The translations under genes were made by a program, and so were the position numbers. A stretch of 64,000 bases of DNA from Trinickia terrae (GTDB lineage Bacteria; Pseudomonadota; Gammaproteobacteria; Burkholderiales; Burkholderiaceae). Shown here piece by piece: positions 18,143-28,977 of the stretch. The stretch is from the NCBI RefSeq assembly GCF_005144415.1, contig NZ_SWJE01000004.1, forward strand, positions 62,001-126,000. The letters run 5' to 3'. Below the pieces are notes generated by a model. That model was not told the DNA's origin, made no database searches, and saw only the letters and a list, made by a program, of their open reading frames with translations. Position 1 is the first letter of the stretch; each line of letters starts with the position of its first letter.

Positions 18143-19027
18143 ATGACGACGTTCACCTTCAAGAAGCCGAGCGCCTTGCCCGGCTTTGGCGTGACGCTCG
18201 GCATCACGGTGGCGTATTTGAGCCTCGTGGTGTTGATTCCGCTTGCCGCCACGTTCCTCAAGACCGCCACGCTCCAGTGGGACCAGTTCGTGCGCGCGGT
18301 CGCGTCGCCGCGCGTGCTGGCGTCGTACCGGCTCACGTTTTCCGCGGCGCTGGGCGGCGCGCTCCTGAACGCCGTGTTTGGTTTTCTGGTCGCCTGGGTG
18401 CTCGTGCGCTACCGGTTTCCGGGCAAGCGTATCGTCGATGCGGTCGTCGACTTGCCGTTCGCGCTGCCGACTTCGGTCGCGGGTATCTCGCTTGCCGCCG
18501 TCTATTCGGGCAATGGCTGGATCGGCCAGTTCCTCGAGCCGCTCGGTCTCAAGATCGCGTTCACGCCGTTGGGCGTGCTGGTCGCGCTGACGTTCATCGG
18601 CCTGCCGTTCGTCGTGCGCACGGTGCAGCCGGTGCTCGAGGACTTCGAGCGTGAGCAGGAGGAGGCCGCTGCGTGCCTCGGCGCGTCGCGCTGGCTGACG
18701 TTTCGCCGGGTCGTGCTGCCGGCGGTCGCGCCCGCGCTCCTGACCGGCTTCGCGCTCGCCTTCGCGCGCGCGCTCGGCGAGTACGGCTCGGTGATCTTCA
18801 TCGCGGGCAACGTGCCGATGAAGTCGGAGATCACGTCGCTGCTCATCATCACCAAGCTCGAGCAGTACGACTACGCGGGCGCGACGGCGCTGGCTGTGGT
18901 GATGCTGGCCGTGTCGTTCGCGATGCTGCTCCTGATCAATACGCTGCAGTGGTACTTGCAGCGCCGCACGAGCCGGGGGGCGAGCGGGGCGGTGAGCGTC
19001 CCGGCGATTGAAGGAGGTGCGCAATGA
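18143..19027 (+). CDS. cysT: Sulfate/thiosulfate ABC transporter permease CysT
   Basis: A 294-residue permease with about six membrane segments. The N-terminal region FGVTLGITVAYLSLVVLIPL and the EAA loop EEAAACLGASRWLTFRRVVLP are typical of CysT (CysU). It forms the membrane channel with CysW. It overlaps cysW by ATGA. ATG 18143 is used; a longer reading upstream is Arg/Pro-rich and out of character. Confidence 0.94.
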   Translation: MTTFTFKKPSALPGFGVTLGITVAYLSLVVLIPLAATFLKTATLQWDQFVRAVASPRVLASYRLTFSAALGGALLNAVFGFLVAWVLVRYRFPGKRIVDAVVDLPFALPTSVAGISLAAVYSGNGWIGQFLEPLGLKIAFTPLGVLVALTFIGLPFVVRTVQPVLEDFEREQEEAAACLGASRWLTFRRVVLPAVAPALLTGFALAFARALGEYGSVIFIAGNVPMKSEITSLLIITKLEQYDYAGATALAVVMLAVSFAMLLLINTLQWYLQRRTSRGASGAVSVPAIEGGAQ

Positions 19028-19926
19028 GCCAGGCATCCGCTGTCCTTGATCAAACCCCGCGCGTGCGGGCAGCCGGCAAGCAGGACCCCGTCACCGAGCC
19101 GCGCATTGTGCGCTGGGTGCTGACCAGCATCGCGCTCGTGTTCCTCATGCTGTTCCTCGCCGTGCCGCTCGCGGCCGTGTTCTACGAGGCGTTCCGGAAA
19201 GGCGTCGGCTACTACTTCGAGTCGCTCGCCGATCCGGACGCATGGGCCGCGATCAAGCTCACGCTGCTCGTCGCGGCCATCGCCGTGCCGCTGAACCTGG
19301 CGTTCGGCCTCGCGGCGTCGTGGGCGATCGCCAAGTTCGAGTTCAAGGGCCGCGCGCTGCTGACGACGCTGATCGACCTGCCGTTCTCGGTGTCGCCGGT
19401 GATCTCAGGGCTCATCTACGTGCTGATGTTCGGCGCGCAGGGCTGGTTCGGCCCATGGCTCGCCGAGCACGACACGCAGATCATCTTCGCCGTGCCCGGC
19501 ATCGTGCTCGCGACGGTCTTCGTCACGTTCCCGTTCGTCGCGCGCGAGCTGATTCCGCTGATGCAGGCGCAGGGCAACGACGAAGAAGAGGCCGCGCACG
19601 TGCTCGGCGCGTCGGGCTGGCAGATCTTCCGGCGCGTCACGCTGCCCAACGTCAAATGGGGGCTGCTGTACGGCGTGATTCTCTGCAATGCGCGCGCGAT
19701 GGGCGAGTTCGGCGCGGTGTCGGTGGTGTCGGGGCACATCCGCGGGCAGACCGACACGATGCCGCTGCACGTCGAGATTCTCTACAACGAGTACAACTTC
19801 TCGGCCGCGTTCGCGGTGGCGTCGCTGCTCGCCTTGCTCGCGCTCGTGACGCTCGGCTTGAAGCTCATCGCCGAGCGCGGGATGGCCGTGGCGAGCTCGA
19901 GTCGATCGGCCGAGTCGATCAAGTAA
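19024..19926 (+). CDS. cysW: Sulfate ABC transporter permease CysW
   Basis: A 300-residue partner permease with about six membrane helices, preceded by a 25-residue hydrophilic N-terminus. Family blocks include DLPFSVSPVISGLIYVLMFG, the EAA loop EEAAHVLGASGWQIFRRVTL and GEFGAVSVVSGHIRGQTDTM near the C-terminus. Translationally coupled to cysT by a 4-bp overlap. Confidence 0.94.
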   Translation: MSQASAVLDQTPRVRAAGKQDPVTEPRIVRWVLTSIALVFLMLFLAVPLAAVFYEAFRKGVGYYFESLADPDAWAAIKLTLLVAAIAVPLNLAFGLAASWAIAKFEFKGRALLTTLIDLPFSVSPVISGLIYVLMFGAQGWFGPWLAEHDTQIIFAVPGIVLATVFVTFPFVARELIPLMQAQGNDEEEAAHVLGASGWQIFRRVTLPNVKWGLLYGVILCNARAMGEFGAVSVVSGHIRGQTDTMPLHVEILYNEYNFSAAFAVASLLALLALVTLGLKLIAERGMAVASSSRSAESIK

Positions 19927-19953
19927 GAAACACAGTCAAGAGGCGTATCAGAC

Positions 19954-21039
19954 ATGGGCATCACCGTTCACAATCTGCACAAGCGCTTTGGCGATTTCGC
20001 CGCGCTCGACGACGTCTCGCTCGATTTCCCGCCGGGCGAGCTCGTCGCGCTGCTCGGGCCGTCCGGCTGCGGCAAGACCACACTGTTGCGCGTGATCGCC
20101 GGCCTCGAGCATGCCGATGCTGGGCAGGTCGTGCTGCAAGGGCAGGACGTCGGCGGTGTCGGCGCGCGCGAGCGGCAGGTCGGCTTCGTGTTCCAGCACT
20201 ACGCGCTTTTCAGGCACATGACCGTGTTCGAGAATGTCGCGTTCGGACTGCGTGTGAAGCCGCGCAAGGAGCGCCCGTCCGAGTCCGTGATTCGCGAGAA
20301 GGTGCACGAGCTCCTGAAGCTCGTGCAGCTCGACTGGCTCGCGCAGCGCTATCCGTCGGAGCTCTCGGGCGGCCAGCGGCAGCGCATCGCGCTGGCGCGG
20401 GCGCTGGCCGTCGAGCCGAAGGTGCTGCTGCTCGACGAGCCGTTCGGCGCGCTCGATGCGAAAGTCCGCAAGGAGTTGCGCAGCTGGCTGCGCCGCCTGC
20501 ACGACGACCTGCACATCTCGACGATCTTCGTCACGCACGATCAGGAGGAAGCGCTCGAAGTGGCCGACCGCATCGTCGTGCTGAACCGCGGACGCGTCGA
20601 GCAGGTCGGCAATCCGCAGGACGTCTACGACCATCCGCAGACCTCGTTCGTCTACGAATTCCTGGGCGCGGCGAACCGCTTGAGCGGCAGCGTCGAGGCG
20701 GGCGGCTTCGTCGCGGACGGCGCCGCCAGGCCGATCGCGGTGACGGCCGGCTTCGCGGGACCGGCGCTGGCTTACGTGCGGCCGCACGACCTGACGCTCT
20801 ATCCGCGCGGCAGCGGGCAAGACGCAGGCGCAGGGCACGATGCCGCGCGCGACGGCATCGTCGTCGACGTGCGGCGCGTCGTGACGCTCGGCGGCTCGGT
20901 GCGCGTCGAGCTCGAAGGACGCGGCGGCAGCGTGCTCGAAGCCGAGCTCGACCGCGAAACGTGGCGCGATCTGCGCCTCGCCGTCGGCGACGGCGCGACC
21001 GCGGTGCCGCGCGCGCTGCGCGTGTTTCCCGCGCGCTGA
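19954..21039 (+). CDS. cysA: Sulfate/thiosulfate import ATP-binding protein CysA
   Basis: A 361-residue ABC ATPase with Walker [18 protein letters not shown]-loop [20 protein letters not shown], signature [15 protein letters not shown], Walker [21 protein letters not shown] and switch [13 protein letters not shown]. After residue about 240 comes a TOBE-like regulatory domain, with [12 protein letters not shown] and [20 protein letters not shown]. It energises sulfate uptake by Sbp-CysTW. Confidence 0.95.
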   Translation: MGITVHNLHKRFGDFAALDDVSLDFPPGELVALLGPSGCGKTTLLRVIAGLEHADAGQVVLQGQDVGGVGARERQVGFVFQHYALFRHMTVFENVAFGLRVKPRKERPSESVIREKVHELLKLVQLDWLAQRYPSELSGGQRQRIALARALAVEPKVLLLDEPFGALDAKVRKELRSWLRRLHDDLHISTIFVTHDQEEALEVADRIVVLNRGRVEQVGNPQDVYDHPQTSFVYEFLGAANRLSGSVEAGGFVADGAARPIAVTAGFAGPALAYVRPHDLTLYPRGSGQDAGAGHDAARDGIVVDVRRVVTLGGSVRVELEGRGGSVLEAELDRETWRDLRLAVGDGATAVPRALRVFPAR

Positions 21040-21112
21040 ACGCGGCGCCGGCAAAGCGCCGATCCAAGCATTCATAAATAGACAACGACAACACCTGTCC
21101 GGAGAAGCACAC

Positions 21113-22039
21113 ATGAATTTCCAGCAATTGCGCTTCGTACGCGAAGCCGTGCGCCAGAACATGAACCTGACCGAGGTCGCCAACGTCCTCTACACGTCGC
21201 AATCGGGCGTTTCCAAGCAGATCAAGGATCTCGAGGACGAGCTCGGCGTCGACATCTTCATCCGCCGCGGCAAGCGGCTCACGGGCCTCACCGAGCCGGG
21301 CAAGGCCGTGCACCAGTTGATCGAGCGGATGCTGCTCGACGCGGAGAACCTGCGCCGCGTCGCGCGCCAGTTCGCGGACCAGGACAGCGGCCACCTCGTC
21401 GTCGCGACGACGCACACGCAGGCCCGCTACGCGCTGCCGAAGGTGATCCGCCAGTTCACCGAGGTGTTCCCGAAGGTGCATCTCGCGCTGCGCCAGGGCA
21501 GCCCGCAGCAGATTGCGCAGATGATCATCAACGGCGAGGCCGACATCGGCATTTCGACCGAGGCGCTCGACCGCTTTCCCGATATCGTCACGTTCCCGTG
21601 CTACTCGTGGCATCACGTCGTCGTCGTGCCGAAGAACCATCCGCTCGTCGGCCGCGAGAACCTGACGCTCGAGGAGATCGCCGAGTATCCGATCGTCACC
21701 TACGACCAGGACTTCACGGGCCGCTCGCACGTCGACCAGGCGTTCGCGCAGGCGGGCGCGCTGCCCGACGTGGTGTTGACCGCGATCGACGCGGACGTGA
21801 TCAAGACCTATGTCGAGCTGGGGATGGGGATCGGCGTGGTCGCGGCGATGGCGTTCGATCCGAAGCGCGATACCGAGCTCGTCGCGCTCGATACGGAGCA
21901 TCTGTTCGAGGCGAACACGACGCGCGTCGGCTTGCGCAAGGGCGCGTTCCTGCGCGCGTACGCGTACAGGCTGATCGAGATGTTCGCGCCGCATCTGTCC
22001 GAGCCGGAGATCGTCGCGCAGTTGAAGGAAGTGGATTAG
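21113..22039 (+). CDS. cysB: CysB-type LysR regulator of sulfur assimilation
   Basis: A 308-residue LysR-family protein. The N-terminal winged HTH is MNFQQLRFVREAVRQNMNLT ... LYTSQSGVSKQIKDLEDELG, and the effector domain starts SGHLVVATTHTQARYALPKV, where CysB binds inducer or sulfate in the TTHTQARY loop. It follows cysA on the same strand by 73 bp. CysB-family proteins (CysB, Cbl, SsuR) activate cys and sulfonate operons under sulfur limitation using O-acetylserine or related signals. Which paralogue this is cannot be settled without comparison; position favours the sulfate operon regulator. Confidence 0.88.
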   Translation: MNFQQLRFVREAVRQNMNLTEVANVLYTSQSGVSKQIKDLEDELGVDIFIRRGKRLTGLTEPGKAVHQLIERMLLDAENLRRVARQFADQDSGHLVVATTHTQARYALPKVIRQFTEVFPKVHLALRQGSPQQIAQMIINGEADIGISTEALDRFPDIVTFPCYSWHHVVVVPKNHPLVGRENLTLEEIAEYPIVTYDQDFTGRSHVDQAFAQAGALPDVVLTAIDADVIKTYVELGMGIGVVAAMAFDPKRDTELVALDTEHLFEANTTRVGLRKGAFLRAYAYRLIEMFAPHLSEPEIVAQLKEVD

Positions 22040-22101
22040 GACGGAAAAACGGACGAAAAAACGCCGCGCGGGGGGTGTCCGGCGCGTCTACAATGGCGCC
22101 C

Positions 22102-23139
22102 ATGACTACCTCGACCACCCCAGCTTCCTCCTCCCCGCGCGTGCTGCCGCGCATCGCCGTGCTCGCGACCGGCGGCACGATCGCCGGCTCGGCGGCCGAT
22201 TCCGCGCAGACGGCGGGCTATCAGGCCGGCGTCGTCGGCGTCGACAAGCTGCTCGCCGCGGTGCCCGGGATTGCCCATGTCGCGCGCATCGACGCGGAGC
22301 AAGTCGCGAGCATCGACAGCAAGGACATGCCGCTCACGCTGTGGGCGACGCTCGCCGAGCGCGTCAACGCGTTGCTCGCGAGTGACGATGTCGATGGCCT
22401 CGTCATCACGCACGGCACCGATACGCTCGAAGAAACCGCGTACCTGCTGCACCTGGTTGTCAAGAGCGCGAAGCCCGTCGTGCTGACGGCGGCCATGCGG
22501 CCGTCGTCGGCGCTGTCGGCCGACGGTCCGCTGAACCTGCTCGGCGCGGTCACGGTCGCGGCGAGCCCGGCTGCGCGCGGGCAGGGCGTCCTCGTCGCAT
22601 TCAACAACCGGATTCACAGCGCGCGCGACATCGTCAAGACCAGCACCTATGCGGTCGATGCGTTCCAGTCGCCCGAGATCGGCGCGCTCGGCTGGGTGCA
22701 GGATGGGCGCGTGGAGTTCCAACGCGGCGTCGTGCGGCCGCATACGAGCGGTGCGCCGTTCGTGATCGGCGAAGTGGCGAACGGGTGGCCGGGCGTCGAG
22801 ATCATCACGAGCTATGCAGGCGCCACGCGGACGATGGTCGATGCGCTCGTGGCGGCGGGCGTGCGCGGCATCGTCGTCGCCGGCACCGGCAACGGTTCGA
22901 TCCATTCTGCGCTGCAAGCCGCGCTCGCCGATGCGGTGAACAAGGGCGTTGCCGTGGTGCGCTCGTCGCGCGTGGGCTCGGGCCACGTGATGCGCAACGG
23001 CGCGGCGAGCGACGATGCGCTCGGCTTCGTCAGCGCCGGGACGCTGAACCCATACAAGGCGCGCGTGCTGTTGATGCTCGCGCTGGCGGCGGGCAAGGCC
23101 GATGCTGCGCAGCTGCAGCAGATCTTCGACACGTACTGA
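22102..23139 (+). CDS. L-asparaginase
   Basis: A 345-residue enzyme hydrolysing L-asparagine to aspartate and ammonia. Both asparaginase signatures are present: VLATGGTIAGSA with the nucleophilic Thr, and LVITHGTDTLEETAYLL with the second Thr-Asp pair; MRPSSALSADGPLNLLGAV and RIHSARDIVKTSTYAVDAF also match the type II family. There is no clear signal peptide in the first 20 residues, so it may be cytosolic despite type II similarity. ATG 22093 would add three residues. A TACAAT -10-like hexamer abuts the start. Confidence 0.9.
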   Translation: MTTSTTPASSSPRVLPRIAVLATGGTIAGSAADSAQTAGYQAGVVGVDKLLAAVPGIAHVARIDAEQVASIDSKDMPLTLWATLAERVNALLASDDVDGLVITHGTDTLEETAYLLHLVVKSAKPVVLTAAMRPSSALSADGPLNLLGAVTVAASPAARGQGVLVAFNNRIHSARDIVKTSTYAVDAFQSPEIGALGWVQDGRVEFQRGVVRPHTSGAPFVIGEVANGWPGVEIITSYAGATRTMVDALVAAGVRGIVVAGTGNGSIHSALQAALADAVNKGVAVVRSSRVGSGHVMRNGAASDDALGFVSAGTLNPYKARVLLMLALAAGKADAAQLQQIFDTY

Positions 23140-23250
23140 CGACACAGTGCGAATGAAGCGGTAGCAATCCGACAGCAGGACACCCGACGGCGACCGTCTG
23201 ACCGACCAAGGCTTCCCCGGCGCCGCCGGGTGCCGCTGCGGACCCCACCT

Positions 23251-23279
23251 GCCGCTCTCAGCCCAGAGCGGCTCGTTTT
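23251..23279 (+). terminator. Terminator after asparaginase
   Basis: GCCGCTCT (23251-23258) and AGAGCGGC (23265-23272) are a perfect 8-bp stem with a 6-nt loop, followed by TCGTTTT. Confidence 0.7.
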
Positions 23280-23282
23280 GCC

Positions 23283-23330
23283 TGTCCGGCGCGCGTGGCT
23301 CGATGACACGTGAGCCGCGCGCGCCGGACA
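23283..23330. repeat. Long inverted repeat between convergent genes
   Basis: Arms at 23283-23301 and 23312-23330 are 19 nt long and differ at one position that still allows a G-T pair, with a 10-nt loop. Core TGTCCGGCGCGCG. It sits between asparaginase and glxR, which converge, and probably blocks read-through. No T-run. Confidence 0.6.
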
Positions 23331-23397
23331 AGGCGCCCCACATTCCGGCCGCCATGCTCGAAGCACGGCTGCCGATGTTCCTGCATCCCTTGCGCGC

Positions 23398-24282
23398 TTA
23401 CGCCCCGGCGATCTGGAAGTTCGCCATGATCTCGAGCGCGCGAATCATCGCCGAGTGGTCCCACGCCTTGCCGCCGTTCGCGGCGCAGACGCTGAAGAGC
23501 TGCTGCGCGCTCGCCGTATGCGGCAGGGCGATGCCGAGCTTGCGCGCGCCCTCGAGCGCGAGATTCAGATCCTTCTGGTGCAGCTCGATCCGGAAGCCCG
23601 GATTGAACGTGCGCTTCGTCATGCGTTCGCCGTGCAGCTCGAGAATGCGCGACGACGCGAAGCCGCCCATCAGCGCTTTGCGCACGCGCTCCGGATCGGC
23701 GCCGGCGCGCGCTGCGAACAGCAGCGCCTCGGCCACGGCTTCGATGTTCAGCGCGACGATGATCTGGTTGGCGACCTTGGTGGTCTGGCCCGCGCCGTTT
23801 TCGCCGACGAGCGAGATGTTCTTGCCCATCAGGTCGAAGAGCGGCTTCGCGCGCTCGAACGCCTTTTCCGGGCCGCCGACCATGATCGTCAGCGTTGCGT
23901 CGCGTGCGCCGACTTCGCCGCCCGACACCGGCGCGTCGAGGTAGTCGCAGCCGAGCGCGTTGATCTTCCTGGCGAACTCCTGCGTATCGAGCGGAGAGAT
24001 CGAGCTCATGTCGATCACGAGCTTGCCGGCCGTGAGGCCCTTCGCGACGCCGTCGTCGGCGAACAGCACGTTCGCGACGTCGGGCGTGTCCGGCACGATC
24101 GAGATGATGATGTCCGCGGCTTGCGCGACCGCCGTCGAGTTGGCGACGACCGTGGTCTGCGGACGCAGGTCGTCCGGCACCGGATAGGCGCCGTTCACGA
24201 ACAGCGTGTGGCCGCCCTTGATGAGATTGCGCGCCATGTGCGCGCCCATGATGCCGAGGCCGATGAAACCGATCTTTGCCAT
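23398..24282 (-). CDS. glxR: 2-hydroxy-3-oxopropionate (tartronate semialdehyde) reductase
   Basis: A 294-residue beta-hydroxyacid dehydrogenase. Rossmann loop GFIGLGIMGAHMARNL, substrate-binding block DAPVSGGEVGARDATLTIMV, and catalytic-lysine block GAGQTTKVANQIIVALNIEA are all present. It reduces tartronate semialdehyde to D-glycerate with NAD(P)H. Last gene of the gcl-hyi-glxR operon, 60 bp after hyi, completing the glycerate route from glyoxylate to central metabolism. Confidence 0.93.
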   Translation of the reverse strand: MAKIGFIGLGIMGAHMARNLIKGGHTLFVNGAYPVPDDLRPQTTVVANSTAVAQAADIIISIVPDTPDVANVLFADDGVAKGLTAGKLVIDMSSISPLDTQEFARKINALGCDYLDAPVSGGEVGARDATLTIMVGGPEKAFERAKPLFDLMGKNISLVGENGAGQTTKVANQIIVALNIEAVAEALLFAARAGADPERVRKALMGGFASSRILELHGERMTKRTFNPGFRIELHQKDLNLALEGARKLGIALPHTASAQQLFSVCAANGGKAWDHSAMIRALEIMANFQIAGA

Positions 24283-24342
24283 TGGGTTGTCTTCCTATGT
24301 TTGATCTTGGAATGAATGCGCCATTGCCGGGGCGCCGCCGGA

Positions 24343-25134
24343 TCAAGCCGCCTGCTGTCCCGCGACGCTCCGCAGCCAGCCGAGGCCTTCGGCGGTCGTC
24401 GTGCGCGGCTTGTACTCGCAGCCGATGTAGCCGTCGTAGCCGAGCGAATCGAGCAGGGCGAACAGGAACGCGTAGTTGATCTCGCCCGTGCCCGGTTCGT
24501 TGCGGCCCGGGTTGTCGGCGAGCTGGATGTGCGCGATCGATGCGAGGTTCTTCTTGATCGTCGCGGCCAGTTCGCCCTCCATCCGCTGCATGTGATAGAT
24601 GTCGTACTGCAGGAACAGGTTGTCCGAGCCGACCGCGCGGATCACGTCGAGCCCTTCGCTGGAGCGGTTCAGCGCGAAGCCGGGAATGTCGTGCGAGTTG
24701 CACGGCTCGACCAGCAGCTTGATGCCTTCCTTCTTCAGCTCGCCCGCGGCGAAGCGCAGGTTGTCGACGATCGTCGCGCGGGCTTTGTCCTTGTCGACGC
24801 CGGCCGTGGGAATGCCGGCGAGGCAGTTCAACTGCGGCGCCTTCAGCGCCTTCGCATACTGGATTGCGCGGCCGACGCCTTCCTGGAACTCGCCGACGCG
24901 ATCGGGCAGGCAGGCGATCCCGCGCTCGCCCGCTTCCCAATTGCCCGCTGGCAGGTTGTGCAGCACGAGGCGCAGCTCGTTCGCATCGAGCCGCTCGGCG
25001 AGCTCCGCCGTCGAGTACGGGTACGGAAACAGGAATTCGACGGCATTGAAGCCCGCTTCGGCGGCCGCCTTGAAGCGGTCGAGGAACGGCACTTCGTTGA
25101 AGAGCATCGTCAGGTTGGCTGCGAATTTCGGCAT
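24343..25134 (-). CDS. hyi: Hydroxypyruvate isomerase
   Basis: A 263-residue TIM-barrel protein of the xylose-isomerase-like fold, beginning MPKFAANLTMLFNEVPFLDR. Metal/catalytic glutamates are visible in LLVEPCNSHDIPGF and GYIGCEYKPRTTTAEG. It interconverts hydroxypyruvate and tartronate semialdehyde. Placed between gcl and glxR, as in other glyoxylate operons. Confidence 0.93.
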   Translation of the reverse strand: MPKFAANLTMLFNEVPFLDRFKAAAEAGFNAVEFLFPYPYSTAELAERLDANELRLVLHNLPAGNWEAGERGIACLPDRVGEFQEGVGRAIQYAKALKAPQLNCLAGIPTAGVDKDKARATIVDNLRFAAGELKKEGIKLLVEPCNSHDIPGFALNRSSEGLDVIRAVGSDNLFLQYDIYHMQRMEGELAATIKKNLASIAHIQLADNPGRNEPGTGEINYAFLFALLDSLGYDGYIGCEYKPRTTTAEGLGWLRSVAGQQAA

Positions 25135-25179
25135 GTCGGTATGTCTCGCTGGTCGGTCAAGTATTTATCGATCGAGGGA

Positions 25180-26955
<1,776 letters not shown>

Positions 26956-27163
26956 GGGATGTCTCCTTAATGTCGGCGAATGGGTGTTGAAGAGCACTGT
27001 AAGGCGGCGTCCAAGGTTTGATAAGATCAGTCCGGGTCGCTTATTTCGAAACAAAAAGTATGGAATGGGTGGCGGGCCAGGCGGTGCGGGCGCAAGGCGC
27101 TTGGCCATATCCAGCCTGGCAATCAGGCCTAAGCGCAAACCCTAGGTAGTGGGAGACGAGACC

Positions 27164-28075
27164 ATGGACCGTTTCAAGCAAATCGAAACTTTCGTGCGCG
27201 TGGCCGACGCCGGCAGCCTCGCGGCGGCGGCGCTGGAGGAGGGGGTGTCGCCGGTGATCCTCGGGCGGCGCATCGACGCGCTCGAGAAGCGCCTCGGCGT
27301 CAAGCTGATGTACCGCTCGACGCGGCGTCTCGTCGTCAGCGAAGACGGCGCGTCGTTTCTCGAACGCTGCCGGGGCCTGCTCACCGAATGGGGTCAGGCC
27401 GAGAACGAGCTCACGGCGGGGCGGCGCTCGGTGAGCGGGCACCTGATCGTATCGGCGCCCGCGGCCTACGGCCGCAAGCACGTCGCGCCGCTCGCGCCGG
27501 CGTTCCTCAAGGACAAGCCCGGCTTGCAGATGTCGTTCAACCTGACCGACCGCGTCGTCGATCTCGTGCGCGAGGGCTACGACCTGTCGATCCGGATCGG
27601 CGGCGCGGTCGATCCGAACTTCGTCGCGGTGAAGCTCGCGTCGAACCGGCGCGTGGTGTGCGGCACGCCGGGCTACTTCGAGAAGCACGGCCGGCCAAAG
27701 ACGCTGGAAGACCTGCCCGGGCACAACTGTCTCGCGTTCAATCTGCAAGGCGGGCAGAACCGCGGCTGGTATTTCCGGCGCAACGGCAAGATCGTGACGG
27801 TGCGCGTCGGCGGCGCGCTCGATTGCAACGACGGCGAGCTGCTGCATCGCTGGGTGTCCGAAGGGCTCGGGCTCGGCTGGCGCTCGACCTGGGAGGTTCA
27901 GCAGCAGATCGCGCGCGGCGAGCTCGAGACCGTGCTCGACGACTACGCACTGCCCGATTACGACATCCTCGCCGTCTATCCGCAGCAGCGCTATGTGCCC
28001 GCCAAGGTGCGCTACTTCATCGACTATCTGAAAGAGGTCTATTCGCGCCCGGGGTATTGGAGCGAGAACGAGTAA
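27164..28075 (+). CDS. LysR-family regulator divergent from gcl
   Basis: A 303-residue regulator with N-terminal HTH (MDRFKQIETFVRVADAGSLA ... RIDALEKRLGVKLMYRSTRR) and a LysR substrate domain from about residue 90 (SGHLIVSAPAAYGRKHVAPL). It is of the CrgA-like subgroup judged by the GAVDPNFVAVKLASNRRVVC pattern. ATG 27164 is chosen over GTG 27149, since GAGACC lies upstream. Divergent arrangement suggests control of gcl-hyi-glxR; the inducer is not readable. Confidence 0.87.
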   Translation: MDRFKQIETFVRVADAGSLAAAALEEGVSPVILGRRIDALEKRLGVKLMYRSTRRLVVSEDGASFLERCRGLLTEWGQAENELTAGRRSVSGHLIVSAPAAYGRKHVAPLAPAFLKDKPGLQMSFNLTDRVVDLVREGYDLSIRIGGAVDPNFVAVKLASNRRVVCGTPGYFEKHGRPKTLEDLPGHNCLAFNLQGGQNRGWYFRRNGKIVTVRVGGALDCNDGELLHRWVSEGLGLGWRSTWEVQQQIARGELETVLDDYALPDYDILAVYPQQRYVPAKVRYFIDYLKEVYSRPGYWSENE

Positions 28076-28174
28076 GCGCGCGAATCGGCTTGATTTTTTC
28101 AGGCGCTTGACGGCGGCGGGAATAAACTCGATTCGGCATCGGTATTCAACGCGTGAGCCTTATGGGGACCCAGG

Positions 28175-28897
28175 GTGGACGACACCAATCAATGCGCGGC
28201 GGATCAGCGGGCTTCGGACGAACGCAACCGCCGCTTCCAGCAGATGGCGCTGCCGCATCTCGACGCGGCCTACAACCTGGCGCGCTGGCTGTGCGGCAAC
28301 GCGAGCGACGCGGAGGACGTCGTGCAGGACGCCTACCTGCGTGCGTTCCGCTTCTTCGACACGTTCCGCGGCGACAGCATGCGGCCGTGGCTCTTCGCGA
28401 TCGTGCGGCGCACGTGGTACACGGAATGGCGGCGGCGCGCGTCGTCGCATGAGGTTCAGGCCTTCGAGGACGCCGAGCCGGGCGACGAGTCCGCCGCCGA
28501 GACCTTCGAGGGCTGGTCGCGCGCCATCGAAGATCCCCAGGCGACGCTGATCCGCGAGGAAGACGTGCGGCTCGTTCACGCGGCGCTTGAAAAACTGCCG
28601 GTCGAGTTTCGCGAGGTGCTGATCCTGCGGGAGCTGGAGGACATGAGCTACCGCGACATCGCGGCGATCGCCGACCTGCCGGTCGGCACGGTGATGTCGC
28701 GGCTCGCACGCGGGCGGCGCAAGCTGGCCGCCGTGCTGCAGGCTGCGGGGGCCGGGGCTGGCGGCGTAGTCGACCAAGGCGCGCAGGCCGGGTTTCCGGC
28801 CGCGGCTCGCGACGCCCGGCGCGACAGCGCCTCCGAAGCCCCGCCGTCCGGGCCTATTTCCGCCACGCGCGCAGCATGGGACCGCGGTAAGCGCTGA
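28175..28897 (+). CDS. ECF-type RNA polymerase sigma factor
   Basis: A 240-residue sigma-70 family protein. Region 2: LPHLDAAYNLARWLCGNASD followed by AEDVVQDAYLRAFRFFDTFR and WLFAIVRRTWYTEWRRR. Region 4: LEKLPVEFREVLILRELEDM then SYRDIAAIADLPVGTVMSRL. The last 60 residues are low complexity, and the final codons and stop lie in a REP-like repeat. The only in-frame start I see with family length is GTG 28175. The following gene is a zinc-finger anti-sigma, the usual ECF arrangement. Confidence 0.9.
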   Translation: MDDTNQCAADQRASDERNRRFQQMALPHLDAAYNLARWLCGNASDAEDVVQDAYLRAFRFFDTFRGDSMRPWLFAIVRRTWYTEWRRRASSHEVQAFEDAEPGDESAAETFEGWSRAIEDPQATLIREEDVRLVHAALEKLPVEFREVLILRELEDMSYRDIAAIADLPVGTVMSRLARGRRKLAAVLQAAGAGAGGVVDQGAQAGFPAAARDARRDSASEAPPSGPISATRAAWDRGKR

Positions 28898-28909
28898 AGC
28901 GCTAACTCC
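28884..28909. repeat. REP-like palindrome, copy A (imperfect)
   Basis: Core AGCGCT-GA-AGCGCT flanked by GCGGT-A and A-ACTCC. It shares loop, A-A mismatch and outer ACTCC with copies at 28927 and 31689. The TGA loop is the stop codon of the sigma gene. Confidence 0.6.
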
Positions 28910-28926
28910 AGGCAACCACCGCATGG

Positions 28927-28960
28927 GATGGGAGTAGGCGCTAAAGCGCCAACTCCCATC
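28927..28960. repeat. REP-like palindrome, copy B (perfect hairpin)
   Basis: GATGGGAGT-A-GGCGCT-AA-AGCGCC-A-ACTCCCATC: a 9-bp outer stem, an A-A mismatch, a 6-bp inner stem and a 2-nt loop. It lies between the sigma and anti-sigma genes, 18 bp before the latter, where it could attenuate transcription or stabilise mRNA. Confidence 0.7.
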
Positions 28961-28977
28961 GACACAGGAGAATCCAG

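Noticed and set aside
19242-21077. 611-codon plus-strand frame
   Set aside because: Out-of-frame reading of cysW and cysA; Arg-rich and without family similarity.
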